From contig NZ_PYMJ01000002.1 in the NCBI RefSeq assembly GCF_003025615.1, positions 1 through 64,000 on the forward strand: DNA of 64,000 nucleotides, read 5' to 3'. Shown in pieces: positions 44,334 through 53,271 of the stretch. The translations under genes and the position numbers were made by a program. The notes beneath the pieces are model-generated. The model was not told the origin of the DNA. It did no database searches and worked only from the letters and a program-made list of their open reading frames with translations. Numbering within the stretch: the first letter of the stretch is position 1; each line of letters opens with the position of its first letter. Source of the DNA: Photobacterium frigidiphilum. GTDB lineage: Bacteria; Pseudomonadota; Gammaproteobacteria; Enterobacterales; Vibrionaceae.

Positions 44334-46529
44334 TTGAAAACACATATTAAAGCAGTATCAGCAGCCGTTATTTTAGGATTGTCTTCACCCACGTTTGCCG
44401 CTGAAGGCGGGATGCAAGCTTTTCTTGATTCGCTACGCGATTTTGAATCAGGTATTAACCCTGCTAAGGCTGATGAGTACTTGGCGAATTTAGACAACCC
44501 AATCTACACCTACGCCAAAGTGACCAAGCCTGGCCGCCTAGTGCGAGATTGCGCTACCGGATCGATGATCTCAGAGCCAACAACCATCAACGGCTATTTC
44601 AAAAAGCTGGGCCTAGACACCATTTATAACCCAGCGACGCCCTACGACAGTGCCATGTTCCGTTCTATGCAATTTAGCTCAATGAACGCATGGGGGTTTG
44701 TCGGATATCAACTCGGTGAAGCGGTGCTGATCGATGCGGGTTACTATAGCCCGAAAGAAGTAACCATCGAAGGTAAAAACTATGACAGTTTCTACATGTT
44801 CGTTCCGGATTCCACCTGGATCGGCTGTAAAACTGAAGCCCTCGCTGAAATCGAAGGATCTGGCGGCAATCAAGTCTACGTCACGGATACAAACAAGTGG
44901 GAGGGAACCTTTGTCGGTAAAAATGGCGTGAACTCGTTTAATGACTTGCTCATACCGGAAAACCAAGAGCTGGTAATACGTGATGCGATGCACTTTAACT
45001 ACAAAGTAATGACTAAGCTGCTAGCCGATGGCAACATGACATGGGAACAGGCGCTGGCAAAAAGCTGGCCAGGTAAAGACGAAAACGGCCAGCCAATCCA
45101 AATCCAATCGACAATCTCTGGGCTCATGGCTGCCGCTCACCTACGTGGAGCATGGGGAACTGCAGCGCTGCTACTTAAAGATACAATAACATGTGATGAA
45201 ACAAACACTTGTATCACAAAGTACGTACACAAGTTCGGTGCTTACGACACCTTGTTCGATGTTCCAGGAAACAGCATAACGCACGGCTCTACTTATAACG
45301 AAGTAATGACCGCTGGATGGGGCAATGATACTGTGATCACTGGTGGCGGCAAAGACCAAATACTACTCAATGAAGAAAAAAGCTCTGTCACAACGGTTAC
45401 TGACTTCACCGTAGGTGATGATCTGATTGTACTTCGAGGTTGGCAGACACCAGATCCGCTGGCATCACTGACAATTTCAGACATGGCCGGTGATACTGAG
45501 CTGCAATTTGCCGGACAGAGTGTTGTGCTGAAAGGCGTCTCTGCCGCTGCAGTTACTGCAAATCCAGCAGCCGTTATCGCCAAGTCTGATACCTATGTTC
45601 TTGCATGGAATACAGGTAAACAAGTAGTACAGGGCTTTGATCCGGCAGTTGACAAAATCGAAGGCAGTGCAGGTATTGGATTCAAACATCTCAAGGCCTA
45701 CGAGACAGCAACATCTATCATCATTGGTCCACAAGCAGATGATGGCGGGATATATGCTTCTTACGAGTTAGTTGGCCTGACTCTTGCCGACATTAACGCT
45801 GAGATGTTTACTAACGTCACTGGTGGATACGATCGTCTTGGCTACATTGTTCCACTCAACCACATTAACTGGGGTTGGAACATGGAATTGGTAGTGAACA
45901 CTTTTGACACTGCTAAGACAATCTTGACAGTACCAAGCAATCAACCAGTACCATTTTCTGCAGTCAAATTGACACAAGAAGGGGCAGACACGGTACTCAC
46001 GTTGATCGAACCGTATGCAAAAGGCGACAAGAAAAGAATCGTACTGAAAAGTACTGATGTTAAAACCTTGAGTGCATCAAATTTCGCAGGATTTAGCGGC
46101 AACTTCTCTGAAGTTACCACTGATATTTCTGTGATGTTTGAAATCACTGCCACGGTCAATGGCGTTGGCGGTGTTATTTCCCCGACACCTGATGCGAATG
46201 GTCTGCTACAAGCTAAAGGCGGAACAGATTTTACCGTCAATTTCATTGCCGACAGTGGATTCAAAGTGAAATCTGTCGTGGTAGATGGTGTTACACAGCC
46301 TGTCGCTAACAGTTATACCTTTACGGCGGTCAGTGCTGCATCTGTACTGGTGGTCAGCTTTGAAGCTGGGGCATCGACTACATGTCCTGTACCATGGGAA
46401 GCTGGAGCGGTCTATACTGGTGGCGATCAAGTGACTTATCAGGGTAATGTTTATCAGGCTAAATGGTGGACGAGTGGTAACCTGCCTGATGCGGGTGGTC
46501 CATGGGCGCTTGTTAAGGCTTGCAGCTAA
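44334..46529 (+). CDS. Secreted lysozyme-like protein with RTX-like, repeat and chitin-binding domains
   Basis: This 731-residue protein starts at TTG 44334 with AAGGA seven bases upstream, and has a signal peptide (ending FAAEGG). The N-terminal region (about 25-290) resembles the lytic-transglycosylase-type domain: AFLDSLRDFESGINP (possible catalytic Glu in FES), WGFVGYQLGEAVLIDAGYY, SGLMAAAHLRGAWG. It is followed by an RTX-like segment (GWGNDTVITGGGKDQIL), a middle region of unknown fold, an InlB-B-type repeat (GVGGVISPTPD... VVVDG) and a C-terminal CBM5/12 (GDQVTYQGNVYQAKWWT). It probably acts on chitin or peptidoglycan outside the cell. Confidence 0.72.
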   Translation: MKTHIKAVSAAVILGLSSPTFAAEGGMQAFLDSLRDFESGINPAKADEYLANLDNPIYTYAKVTKPGRLVRDCATGSMISEPTTINGYFKKLGLDTIYNPATPYDSAMFRSMQFSSMNAWGFVGYQLGEAVLIDAGYYSPKEVTIEGKNYDSFYMFVPDSTWIGCKTEALAEIEGSGGNQVYVTDTNKWEGTFVGKNGVNSFNDLLIPENQELVIRDAMHFNYKVMTKLLADGNMTWEQALAKSWPGKDENGQPIQIQSTISGLMAAAHLRGAWGTAALLLKDTITCDETNTCITKYVHKFGAYDTLFDVPGNSITHGSTYNEVMTAGWGNDTVITGGGKDQILLNEEKSSVTTVTDFTVGDDLIVLRGWQTPDPLASLTISDMAGDTELQFAGQSVVLKGVSAAAVTANPAAVIAKSDTYVLAWNTGKQVVQGFDPAVDKIEGSAGIGFKHLKAYETATSIIIGPQADDGGIYASYELVGLTLADINAEMFTNVTGGYDRLGYIVPLNHINWGWNMELVVNTFDTAKTILTVPSNQPVPFSAVKLTQEGADTVLTLIEPYAKGDKKRIVLKSTDVKTLSASNFAGFSGNFSEVTTDISVMFEITATVNGVGGVISPTPDANGLLQAKGGTDFTVNFIADSGFKVKSVVVDGVTQPVANSYTFTAVSAASVLVVSFEAGASTTCPVPWEAGAVYTGGDQVTYQGNVYQAKWWTSGNLPDAGGPWALVKACS

Positions 46530-46576
46530 ATAGATAATTAACAAAATGGCAGCTAATATGCCGCCACTTAGACACA

Positions 46577-46607
46577 AACCTCTGCTGAAAGGCAGAGGTT
46601 TTTTTTC
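46577..46607 (+). terminator. Terminator of the chitin-binding protein gene
   Basis: The stem AACCTCTGC/GCAGAGGTT is followed by a T run, 48 bases after the stop. Confidence 0.85.
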
Positions 46608-46836
46608 ACTAAAATACCTCTTATCCCACCGAGGAAAAATGCAGGATATTGGGAAGATGGTCATCCGAGAAACGATGCGGTATCAGCGTTGAAAACTAAT
46701 AACCATTGCTCAATAGAAAGTCGACTATCTGAAAAGTCCACGAAGCGACCTGAATCTTACCAGAACATGCTGAGAAATATGATAAATAACGAAATGTCCG
46801 CATGTTTTTTAGTTCCACTAAAACGCCTTATTAGCC

Positions 46837-47397
46837 CTATTTTTCAAGAACACTGAAAAATGCACTTTGTCCCCTTTGCTCCCATGCAGATAAAACCATC
46901 TCAGCACTATGCTCTGTAGGTTGCGAGCTAGTATCAATCTCATAATCGTACGCTGAATAGGTATGAACATGTTTTAAGTGATACTCAGATTCACCTAAAT
47001 ATCGATTACCAATACTTCCATCTCCTCGATTAATTTCACGTTCTCGTAGTACCTCAATTGGACAATGAATACCAACAAAGAAAACATCGTGGTTTGAAAG
47101 TAGCTCTTGCAAGTAATGAAACCACTCTTTAGATTCGATAATATGATCGAGAATTATATTATTTCCTGCGTCTGCCACTGCCTTAATACACCCATGAAAA
47201 GCATCGAAGAAAAGTGGACGATTTTTACTCCAATCAAAGTCACCGCCATCATTTACTCTTTTGGGTAACATTCCCGCTTCAACAAACTGATCGGACGCAA
47301 AATGCCAAAAAGGTGTTTCCGATTGTTTTTGTATTACCTGTGATAGTGTTGATTTACCTGAACTCGTTGTTCCGTGTAGAAAAATAATATTTGCCAT
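46837..47397 (-). CDS. Chloramphenicol-phosphotransferase-like P-loop kinase
   Basis: This 186-residue protein starts at MANIIFLHGTTSSGKSTLS, where GTTSSGKST is a P-loop. The layout (FWHFASDQF, then NIILDHIIESKEW, VFFVGIHCPIEVLREREINRGD and GESEYHLKHVHTYSAYDYEIDTS) is that of the CPT/chloramphenicol 3-O-phosphotransferase family. Members phosphorylate hydroxyl groups of small molecules; the substrate here is unknown and resistance is not implied. The longer frame to 47433 lacks a ribosome site. It is a single gene in the island. Confidence 0.78.
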   Translation of the reverse strand: MANIIFLHGTTSSGKSTLSQVIQKQSETPFWHFASDQFVEAGMLPKRVNDGGDFDWSKNRPLFFDAFHGCIKAVADAGNNIILDHIIESKEWFHYLQELLSNHDVFFVGIHCPIEVLREREINRGDGSIGNRYLGESEYHLKHVHTYSAYDYEIDTSSQPTEHSAEMVLSAWEQRGQSAFFSVLEK

Positions 47398-47521
47398 AGT
47401 CTTCCACTTATTGAAAAGATTCAGTTTCCCCATAAAGGGCTAATATTTACTTGATTACCCCTAACACTCAAATACGCTAACGGTTGCTCGGCAAGTCTTT
47501 AATCAAATAAAAAACACGCAA

Positions 47522-47556
47522 AAAAATAAGGAGGTCGGTTTAACCGACCTCCTTAA
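47522..47556 (-). terminator. Terminator of the PTS operon
   Basis: A perfect palindrome AAGGAGGTCGGTT/AACCGACCTCCTT is followed on the minus strand by TTTTTTT, about 50 bases after the last gene. Confidence 0.9.
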
Positions 47557-47602
47557 TAGTTATAGTTATTTCTGATTACCAGTGATAGTTATTTACTTAG
47601 CG

Positions 47603-48493
47603 TTATCGACGGTTAGCCATGCGTTTAAATTGATGGCGACGACCGCGAATTGTCATGCCCATACGGATGATATTTTCTGGTGGTGCAATACCACCATATC
47701 CACCATCACCAATATGAACGATGTCAGCTCCCGCTCCTTTTGATGCCATCGCGACTTGCTCTATATAGCTCTCTGATGCACCTTCTTGAGATGTACCAAT
47801 TGCTAATAGCCCAAGCATTCCGGCGTTGTGAACAGCATCCATCATCTGATGGGCTATATCGGGTGAAACACTAGGTGTTGTATAAGGGGCAGGGAACATC
47901 ATGATGTCAGCACCAGCTTCTGCAAAATCGCTAACGATGTCTAAGTCATAGTCGTTACCAACGCCGCCACCGTGCATCTTGCCCGCGATGATAACGATGT
48001 TCTGCGATACTTCACGGCATAAGCGAATAGCATCAAGAATGGCTTCCTGTGATACATTCATTCCAGGGTTGCCCGTTAACATAATATAGTTCATGCCTAA
48101 CTCAACAGCATGCGTTACAGTTTCACGAGTCACTGAACGACCGACCTCAATATCAGTAAACCCAGCTGGTACTGGCTCAAGGTTACATCCGATTAGGCGG
48201 CCTGTTAGATCGCGTAATTCTTCAATAGTGAAATGGTCCTTAACGCCATGGTTATCGGCTCCGGTCACTTCTGCACGAGGGTTAAAGATATCTAGACAGT
48301 TAAGGGTGATCATATCAGCACCGAATGCTGCTGCAATCTCAGCACCAGAGACGAGATCTAGTGGTGGTGCCATAGATACAACGTTCTCAACCATCATGGT
48401 GCGACCTTCAGATTGCTTGATACACTCAACAATCTCGGCACGTGTCATGTTATTAACATCATGACTCGTTAAATCAAAAATACGCTTCTTCAT
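47603..48493 (-). CDS. PTS-associated TIM-barrel-like protein of unknown function
   Basis: This 296-residue cytosolic protein contains AFGADMITLNCLDIFNP, LTGNPGMNVSQ, IIAGKMHGGGVG and GADIVHIGDGGYGGIAPPENI, a pattern of TIM-barrel enzymes. Similar genes sit at the end of lactose/cellobiose-type PTS operons and are often annotated vaguely. The Gly-rich HIGDGGYGG loop suggests phosphate binding, so it may process the phosphorylated sugar. It ends the operon IIB-IIC-IIA-this gene. No database name is claimed. Confidence 0.6.
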   Translation of the reverse strand: MKKRIFDLTSHDVNNMTRAEIVECIKQSEGRTMMVENVVSMAPPLDLVSGAEIAAAFGADMITLNCLDIFNPRAEVTGADNHGVKDHFTIEELRDLTGRLIGCNLEPVPAGFTDIEVGRSVTRETVTHAVELGMNYIMLTGNPGMNVSQEAILDAIRLCREVSQNIVIIAGKMHGGGVGNDYDLDIVSDFAEAGADIMMFPAPYTTPSVSPDIAHQMMDAVHNAGMLGLLAIGTSQEGASESYIEQVAMASKGAGADIVHIGDGGYGGIAPPENIIRMGMTIRGRRHQFKRMANRR

Positions 48494-48503
48494 TTCAGTT
48501 GTC

Positions 48504-48842
48504 CTATGCGTTGTTTAGCTGACGGTGAATAGCAATGATCTCATTTGCCATATCGCGGCATAACATAGCTGTCATAATGTGATCCTGAATGTGAGTAAGA
48601 ATAAGAGTCATTGTGACCTTACCTTCACCTTCATCGAAACCAATTAAGCCTGTTTGCGTTTTGTGTACTTCGGTAAGTGCTTCTTCGGCAGCGACTAACA
48701 TTGCTTCAGAACGCTCAAACTCACCATTACGAGCCTCACTCATCGCTTGCATAACAGCTGAACGTGCTTCACCTGCTTTGCAAAGTAGTGTCATTAAAAA
48801 TTCTTCAGTAATATCTTCTTGAGTATTAATTTCGAAAGTCAT
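48504..48842 (-). CDS. PTS lactose/cellobiose-type IIA component
   Basis: This 112-residue IIA has a three-helix fold with VHKTQTGLIGFDEGEG and the active His region LTHIQDHIMTAML, as in LacF/ChbA. It receives phosphate from HPr and passes it to the IIB at 50188. It is two bases from the IIC gene and ten bases before the TIM-barrel gene. Confidence 0.9.
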   Translation of the reverse strand: MTFEINTQEDITEEFLMTLLCKAGEARSAVMQAMSEARNGEFERSEAMLVAAEEALTEVHKTQTGLIGFDEGEGKVTMTLILTHIQDHIMTAMLCRDMANEIIAIHRQLNNA

Positions 48843-48844
48843 GA

Positions 48845-50170
48845 TTAAGCCTTTACTGGTTCAGAGTTCGGTGCATCTTCAATATTTGCTTGCTCTTCGA
48901 TAAGTAATTGCTTTTCATGTACCTTGAAGAACGGATAGAAAACAACCATGCTCACAAGTACGCAGACTCCAACCAAAATGGCCGCTGTACCTGAATTTGT
49001 CGCGATAACCGCACCGATAGGCGCAGGCATAGTCCATGGTGGAAGTGCAATAATTTTAGATACAAACTCTGTCTTAAAGGCCACCCACACAATACATGTG
49101 TTAATCATTGGTGAAAGCATCCAAGGGATGAAGTAGTTTGGGTTCATTACGATAGGTGTACCAAAAATAACTGGCTCGTTGATATTGAAGCTGCCAGGAA
49201 TGATAGACATTTTTCCTATTACATTCAGGTGGGTAGCCTTCGAGCGCATCATCAGAACAACGAGGCCCCAAGTACCACCGGCACCACCAACAAAGACAAA
49301 GAAGTCAAGAAGCGGGTTAACGAAAATCTTCGGTATCTCAAGACCAGCGGCGAGTGCGTCTTGGTTCATACCAAGATTGACCAGTAGGATTGGACCTAAG
49401 ATACCAGTAACAACAACGGCTGAACCGTGAATACCAGCGAACCAAAGTAGCTGAATCATAACAACGGCAAGTAGACATGCCAAGAACGAGTCTGATGCCG
49501 ATACTAATGGCATGAATAATTCCATAACAGCAGATGGAATCGTTAGATCGCTGCCAGCAAGAATAGCATTAAGACCCGGAACCAATACTGCGAGAATAGC
49601 GATTGGAATTAGCAGGTCAAATGATGCTGCGATTTTCTCAGGCACAGCTTCAGGGAGTTTTAGGCTGATATTTTTATCACGTAAGAAACGCTGTAGTTCC
49701 GGAACAAACAAACCAGCCATGATTGCGGTAAATGCACCTGTACCACCTAGATAAGCTGCTGGTATCATACCACCAATACCTTCAACGGATTGAATAGGAG
49801 CTGCTGCTAAAAGGAAGGTGAATAATGATAGTAAGCCAGTGTTTACTGGACGTAGCTTATATGCTTCAGCCAAACTAAAACCAATACCAAATGCAGCATA
49901 AACAGAAAAAATACCCATACTGATCTGGAACGGTGTAAGTATATTATCTCGACCAATCATCTCCACAAGGGAATGCCAGCCATTAAGGAAAAAGTTATCT
50001 CCCGGTGGTGGAAAAGCTAATACCAAAAGTAAAGAACCCACAATCAAAAACGGCATTGTTGCCACGAAACCATCTTTTATTGCATTGATATGACGCTGAG
50101 TTGAAACTTTCGCGGCAACAGGAGCCACGACTTTTTCAACGAAGGTCATAATTCCATTAAGAACAGACAT
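48845..50170 (-). CDS. PTS lactose/cellobiose-type IIC permease
   Basis: This 441-residue membrane protein has the LacE/CelB-type pattern FVEKVVAPVAAKVSTQRHINAIKDGFVATMPFLIVGS at the start and VGGAGGTWGLVVLMM with SFNINEPVIFGTPIVMNP later. That NEP motif contributes to the sugar site. It transports a beta-disaccharide-type sugar; the neighbouring chitin-binding protein would fit N,N'-diacetylchitobiose but this is inference. Confidence 0.9.
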   Translation of the reverse strand: MSVLNGIMTFVEKVVAPVAAKVSTQRHINAIKDGFVATMPFLIVGSLLLVLAFPPPGDNFFLNGWHSLVEMIGRDNILTPFQISMGIFSVYAAFGIGFSLAEAYKLRPVNTGLLSLFTFLLAAAPIQSVEGIGGMIPAAYLGGTGAFTAIMAGLFVPELQRFLRDKNISLKLPEAVPEKIAASFDLLIPIAILAVLVPGLNAILAGSDLTIPSAVMELFMPLVSASDSFLACLLAVVMIQLLWFAGIHGSAVVVTGILGPILLVNLGMNQDALAAGLEIPKIFVNPLLDFFVFVGGAGGTWGLVVLMMRSKATHLNVIGKMSIIPGSFNINEPVIFGTPIVMNPNYFIPWMLSPMINTCIVWVAFKTEFVSKIIALPPWTMPAPIGAVIATNSGTAAILVGVCVLVSMVVFYPFFKVHEKQLLIEEQANIEDAPNSEPVKA

Positions 50171-50187
50171 GAATTAACTCCATTTAA

Positions 50188-50505
50188 TTACTTGTTATTT
50201 ATCGATTGATAAAGATTAATTGCTTGATCAAGAACTACGTCACCTTTCATCATGCCGTAGGTCATCATGTCGATAAGGCCACAAGCTTTACCGCTATCTT
50301 CAGCACGTTTCTTGAAATCTTCAAATTGGAACTTAACTTGAGGTGCTACCAGACAAACATCATTATCAGCAAGTGATGTTTCAAATTCAGAAACTGAATA
50401 AGCATTAATTGAGCAATCAATATTTTGCTTATCAGCAGCTTCACGCATTTTTTTTACAAGCATGCTGGTTGACATCCCAGCTGCACAGCATAGAAAAATT
50501 TTCAT
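50188..50505 (-). CDS. PTS lactose/cellobiose-type IIB component
   Basis: This 105-residue IIB starts MKIFLCCAAGMSTSMLV with the phospho-Cys (C7) at the N-terminus, then LVAPQVKFQFEDFKK and YGMMKGDVVLDQAI, as in CelA/ChbB. It is the first gene of the operon. A palindrome at 50632, 127 bases upstream, may be its operator. Confidence 0.9.
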   Translation of the reverse strand: MKIFLCCAAGMSTSMLVKKMREAADKQNIDCSINAYSVSEFETSLADNDVCLVAPQVKFQFEDFKKRAEDSGKACGLIDMMTYGMMKGDVVLDQAINLYQSINNK

Positions 50506-50631
50506 ACTATCTTCCCTTAAACTTATTTCACTCTAAAAATTTATGGTTCGATAATAATCGCCCCTTAAATAAAAATAATGGTTCAAACTCACATCTTTTA
50601 AATATTCATTTTTTTGATGATAAAAGAAACA

Positions 50632-50651
50632 CTAATTTGCGACGCAATTAG
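50632..50651. promoter_or_regulatory. Palindrome upstream of the PTS operon
   Basis: CTAATTTGCG-A-CGCAATTAG is a near-perfect palindrome (one unpaired base). Its length and position fit a sugar-regulator operator. The regulator is not encoded nearby unless it is YhfZ. Confidence 0.4.
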
Positions 50652-50863
50652 AACTATCAATGTTTCTGTTGCAAACTGAGATGGAAAATTATGAACTCAG
50701 TAACCGCGAAGTGAAGGAGATATTTTCAGAATACGGTGGCCTTGAATTGGTGGAGGTATTAATTTCTATTCTTAATTTGAATATCGGTCTCATAAAATGA
50801 AAAAGCCGTCACTTCTTCATAGAAAATTGATAAATAAGGTGATATCACTGCTTTTTATCCACC

Positions 50864-50877
50864 GACATTATAATGTC
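50864..50877. promoter_or_regulatory. Palindrome upstream of yhfZ copy 2
   Basis: GACATTATAATGTC is a perfect 14-bp palindrome 98 bases before the yhfZ copy 2 start. It shares no obvious core with the inverted repeats upstream of copy 1, apart from GACA/TGTC ends. Confidence 0.4.
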
Positions 50878-50974
50878 AATCTTATTGATAGGCGTCTCAT
50901 TTGTGTTTGGCGCTAATTTACTTAACCATAGATAGGCGTACTATTGGAACTTTCATAAAACTGAAGGTTTGGCT

Positions 50975-51871
50975 ATGCCAACAAAATATATAAAAAAAGA
51001 AGGTGCCGCTGTCATTAATATTGCCCGATATTTAATGTCACAAAAAGAAGGTGCCCGTTTACGTACCATTGATTCGTTGGCTGAAGAGTTCGAGCTGTCG
51101 GTTGGCTTAGTTCAGAAAGCCCTGAAAAAGATTGAAGCAGATGGCGTGATTGCCCTTTCACGGCAAGGCCGCAATGGCACTTATATTTCTCGCTTAGACA
51201 GCGAAGAAATTGTCCGTCTGGCGGGGCTAGGTCACGTCGTGTGTGCCATGCCGCTGCCTTACACCAAACATTACGAAGGATTGGCTAGCGGATTAAAAGC
51301 CCAGATGAGCAGCTTACCGTTGTATTTTGCCCACATGCGAGGTGCCAGCGTTAGAGCTAAATTATTAAGCTCCGGTGTGCATGATATTGCTATTATGTCA
51401 AAGCTTGCAGCACAGAGTTACAGCGATGGTTTGACGGTTGCCGTGAATCTGGGAAAGAACTCCTATTCGAACGATCACAGGGTAATTTACCGTAAGGGCG
51501 AATATAGTGCCATCCGTCGTGTTGGCGTCGACTCGGATTCTCCTGACCAGCAGATCCTGACTAAGCAGGCTTTTCCGGATCAAGACATTGACATTGTCGA
51601 AATCAATTACGGTGACAGTTTGGTCCATTTGGCTAGCAGAAATATAGATGCGGTGATTTGGCTGACGGAAGCGATAGATATGGGTAATGTCGGTCTGGCA
51701 GAAAAATCGCTTAACCATATTCCCCAGTGTGAAATGGCCTCTGAGGCAGTATTACTGGTTCGAAATGAAGCACCGCATATTAAGGTACTCTTGAGAAATT
51801 TAATCAACAAGGACGCCTTGATCTCTCATCAGAAAAAAGTAGTGACAGGCGAAATAACGCCGAGCTATTAA
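50975..51871 (+). CDS. yhfZ: YhfZ-type GntR-like regulator, copy 2
   Basis: This 298-residue protein is nearly identical to the one at 37835. Differences cluster at the start (MPTKYIKK) and in the putative ligand domain (for example LPYTKHYEG for LPYIKHSEG, and EYSAIRR for EYGGIRR). I choose the ATG at 50975 with AAGG upstream; the in-frame TTG at 50969 is within that site. The HTH is unchanged, so both regulators should bind the same DNA. Confidence 0.88.
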   Translation: MPTKYIKKEGAAVINIARYLMSQKEGARLRTIDSLAEEFELSVGLVQKALKKIEADGVIALSRQGRNGTYISRLDSEEIVRLAGLGHVVCAMPLPYTKHYEGLASGLKAQMSSLPLYFAHMRGASVRAKLLSSGVHDIAIMSKLAAQSYSDGLTVAVNLGKNSYSNDHRVIYRKGEYSAIRRVGVDSDSPDQQILTKQAFPDQDIDIVEINYGDSLVHLASRNIDAVIWLTEAIDMGNVGLAEKSLNHIPQCEMASEAVLLVRNEAPHIKVLLRNLINKDALISHQKKVVTGEITPSY

Positions 51872-51900
51872 TAGAGAATTCGAAGGAGCAATTCAACAAA

Positions 51901-51986
51901 GAAAGGTTAGCCTTACTTAAGGATGCGGGGGTGATATCCCAGATCGCTTTCTCAGTAACCTTTTCTCGCTTTATTGCGCGAAATAA
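51901..51986 (+). pseudogene. yhfY: yhfY with internal deletion
   Basis: The 5' part (GTTAGCCTTACTTAAGGATG) and the 3' part (TTTCTCGCTTTATTGCGCG) of yhfY are joined directly; about 265 bases that copy 1 has at 38805-39069 are missing. The start codon region is also altered, with no ATG. The deletion is not a multiple of three. The upstream AAGGAG remains. Confidence 0.9.
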
Positions 51987-52010
51987 ATAGTGACGAGAGA
52001 ATAGACCAAT

Positions 52011-52886
52011 ATGATTGACGATAGCGGTTACACCTATGTTCACGAACACCTGCATATTGATTTATCGCCACAAAAAGGCGATGTCGACTGCAGGCTGGAT
52101 CAGTACAATCTGATCAAAGAAGAGCTGTTGCAACTTAAGTTACGCGGTGTATTCAACATCGTAGAAGTGACTAATTGCTTTATGGGGAGAAATCATCATT
52201 TTATTGAGGATTTAATGAGCGATACCGGAATGAATGTCTTGCTCTCTACGGGTTACTACATCGATGGTTTTTTCCCACCCGAGCTGCACGCTCTGTCGGC
52301 ACAGGAGATCAGTCGCGAGATGGTGAGTGAAATCGAAAATGGCATTGACGGAAGTGATTTGAAAGCCAGCTTAATCGGTGAAATTGGCAGCAGTGAGAAC
52401 ACGTTTACCGACATAGAGAAAAAAGTATTTGAAGCTGCCGCTTATGCCCACCTAGAAACAGGCCGTCCAATCTCTACTCACCAGTCGATGAGCTCCATGG
52501 GCCGCCAGCAGGTAATGTGGCTGAAGCAGTATGGCGTCAACATGAATAATGTGACGATCGGCCACTGCGATCTGAAAGACAACCTAGATGACATTATCTG
52601 GCTTATTGATCAGGGCTGTTATGTGCAGTTCGACACGATCGGCAAAAATGGCTATTACCCCGATACCAAACGTGTAGACATGTTGGAAGTGCTATCTGAA
52701 CGCGGTTATTTAGAGCGGGTCATGCTTTCCATGGACATCACTCGACGGTCTCACCTGAAAGCAAATGGCGGTCTTGGTTTTTGCTACCTGATGGATGTCT
52801 TCATCCCCATGTTACGAGAGCGTGGAATTAGCCAGCAAGAGATAGACACCATGCTAAAACACAATCCCAGCCAGCTATTTGGCTAA
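52011..52886 (+). CDS. php: Phosphotriesterase homology protein Php (YhfV), copy 2
   Basis: This 291-residue protein keeps all the metal-site motifs of copy 1 (HEHLHIDLS, GEIGSSEN, GHCDLKDN, MDITRRSH). About eight substitutions, none in these motifs, so the enzyme should be active. It follows the broken yhfY. Confidence 0.92.
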   Translation: MIDDSGYTYVHEHLHIDLSPQKGDVDCRLDQYNLIKEELLQLKLRGVFNIVEVTNCFMGRNHHFIEDLMSDTGMNVLLSTGYYIDGFFPPELHALSAQEISREMVSEIENGIDGSDLKASLIGEIGSSENTFTDIEKKVFEAAAYAHLETGRPISTHQSMSSMGRQQVMWLKQYGVNMNNVTIGHCDLKDNLDDIIWLIDQGCYVQFDTIGKNGYYPDTKRVDMLEVLSERGYLERVMLSMDITRRSHLKANGGLGFCYLMDVFIPMLRERGISQQEIDTMLKHNPSQLFG

Positions 52887-52902
52887 ATAAAGAGGTTAGC
52901 GT

Positions 52903-53262
52903 ATGAAACAAATTGGTATTGCAGGTTTGCAGCGTGAACAGATAAAAGAGCAAATTGACGCCACTGCGCCAGGTGCTTTTAACTGCCACATTCTGAACGA
53001 CATGGAGGCGGCCATGCAAGTGAAATCCGGCCAGCTGGATTATTATATCGGTTGCTGTAATACGGGGGCTGGCGCGGCGCTATCCATGGCAATCGCGATC
53101 ATTGGTTATCCGCAGAGCTGCACCATCGCCAAGCCATCTATTCAAGCGAAACCAGACGAAGTCGAGCGTTTTGTCGATGAGGGAAAGGTGGCTTTCGGAC
53201 TTTCCATTGAACATGTTGAACATGCCATTCCCATGCTCATTTCTATTCTATCTAAGAGGTAA
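52903..53262 (+). CDS. yhfU: YhfU (DUF2620) protein, copy 2
   Basis: This 119-residue protein is identical to the copy at 40024 except for the last residue (Arg for Lys). The intergenic bases on each side are also conserved between the copies. Confidence 0.9.
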   Translation: MKQIGIAGLQREQIKEQIDATAPGAFNCHILNDMEAAMQVKSGQLDYYIGCCNTGAGAALSMAIAIIGYPQSCTIAKPSIQAKPDEVERFVDEGKVAFGLSIEHVEHAIPMLISILSKR

Positions 53263-53271
53263 GGACATAAC

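Larger units (their letters stand above)
50506..50974. other. Divergent region between the PTS operon and yhf copy 2
   Basis: These 469 bases hold two divergent promoters and the palindromes at 50632 and 50864. Apart from short AT-rich frames no gene is seen. The sequence is unrelated to the region upstream of yhf copy 1. Confidence 0.45.
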
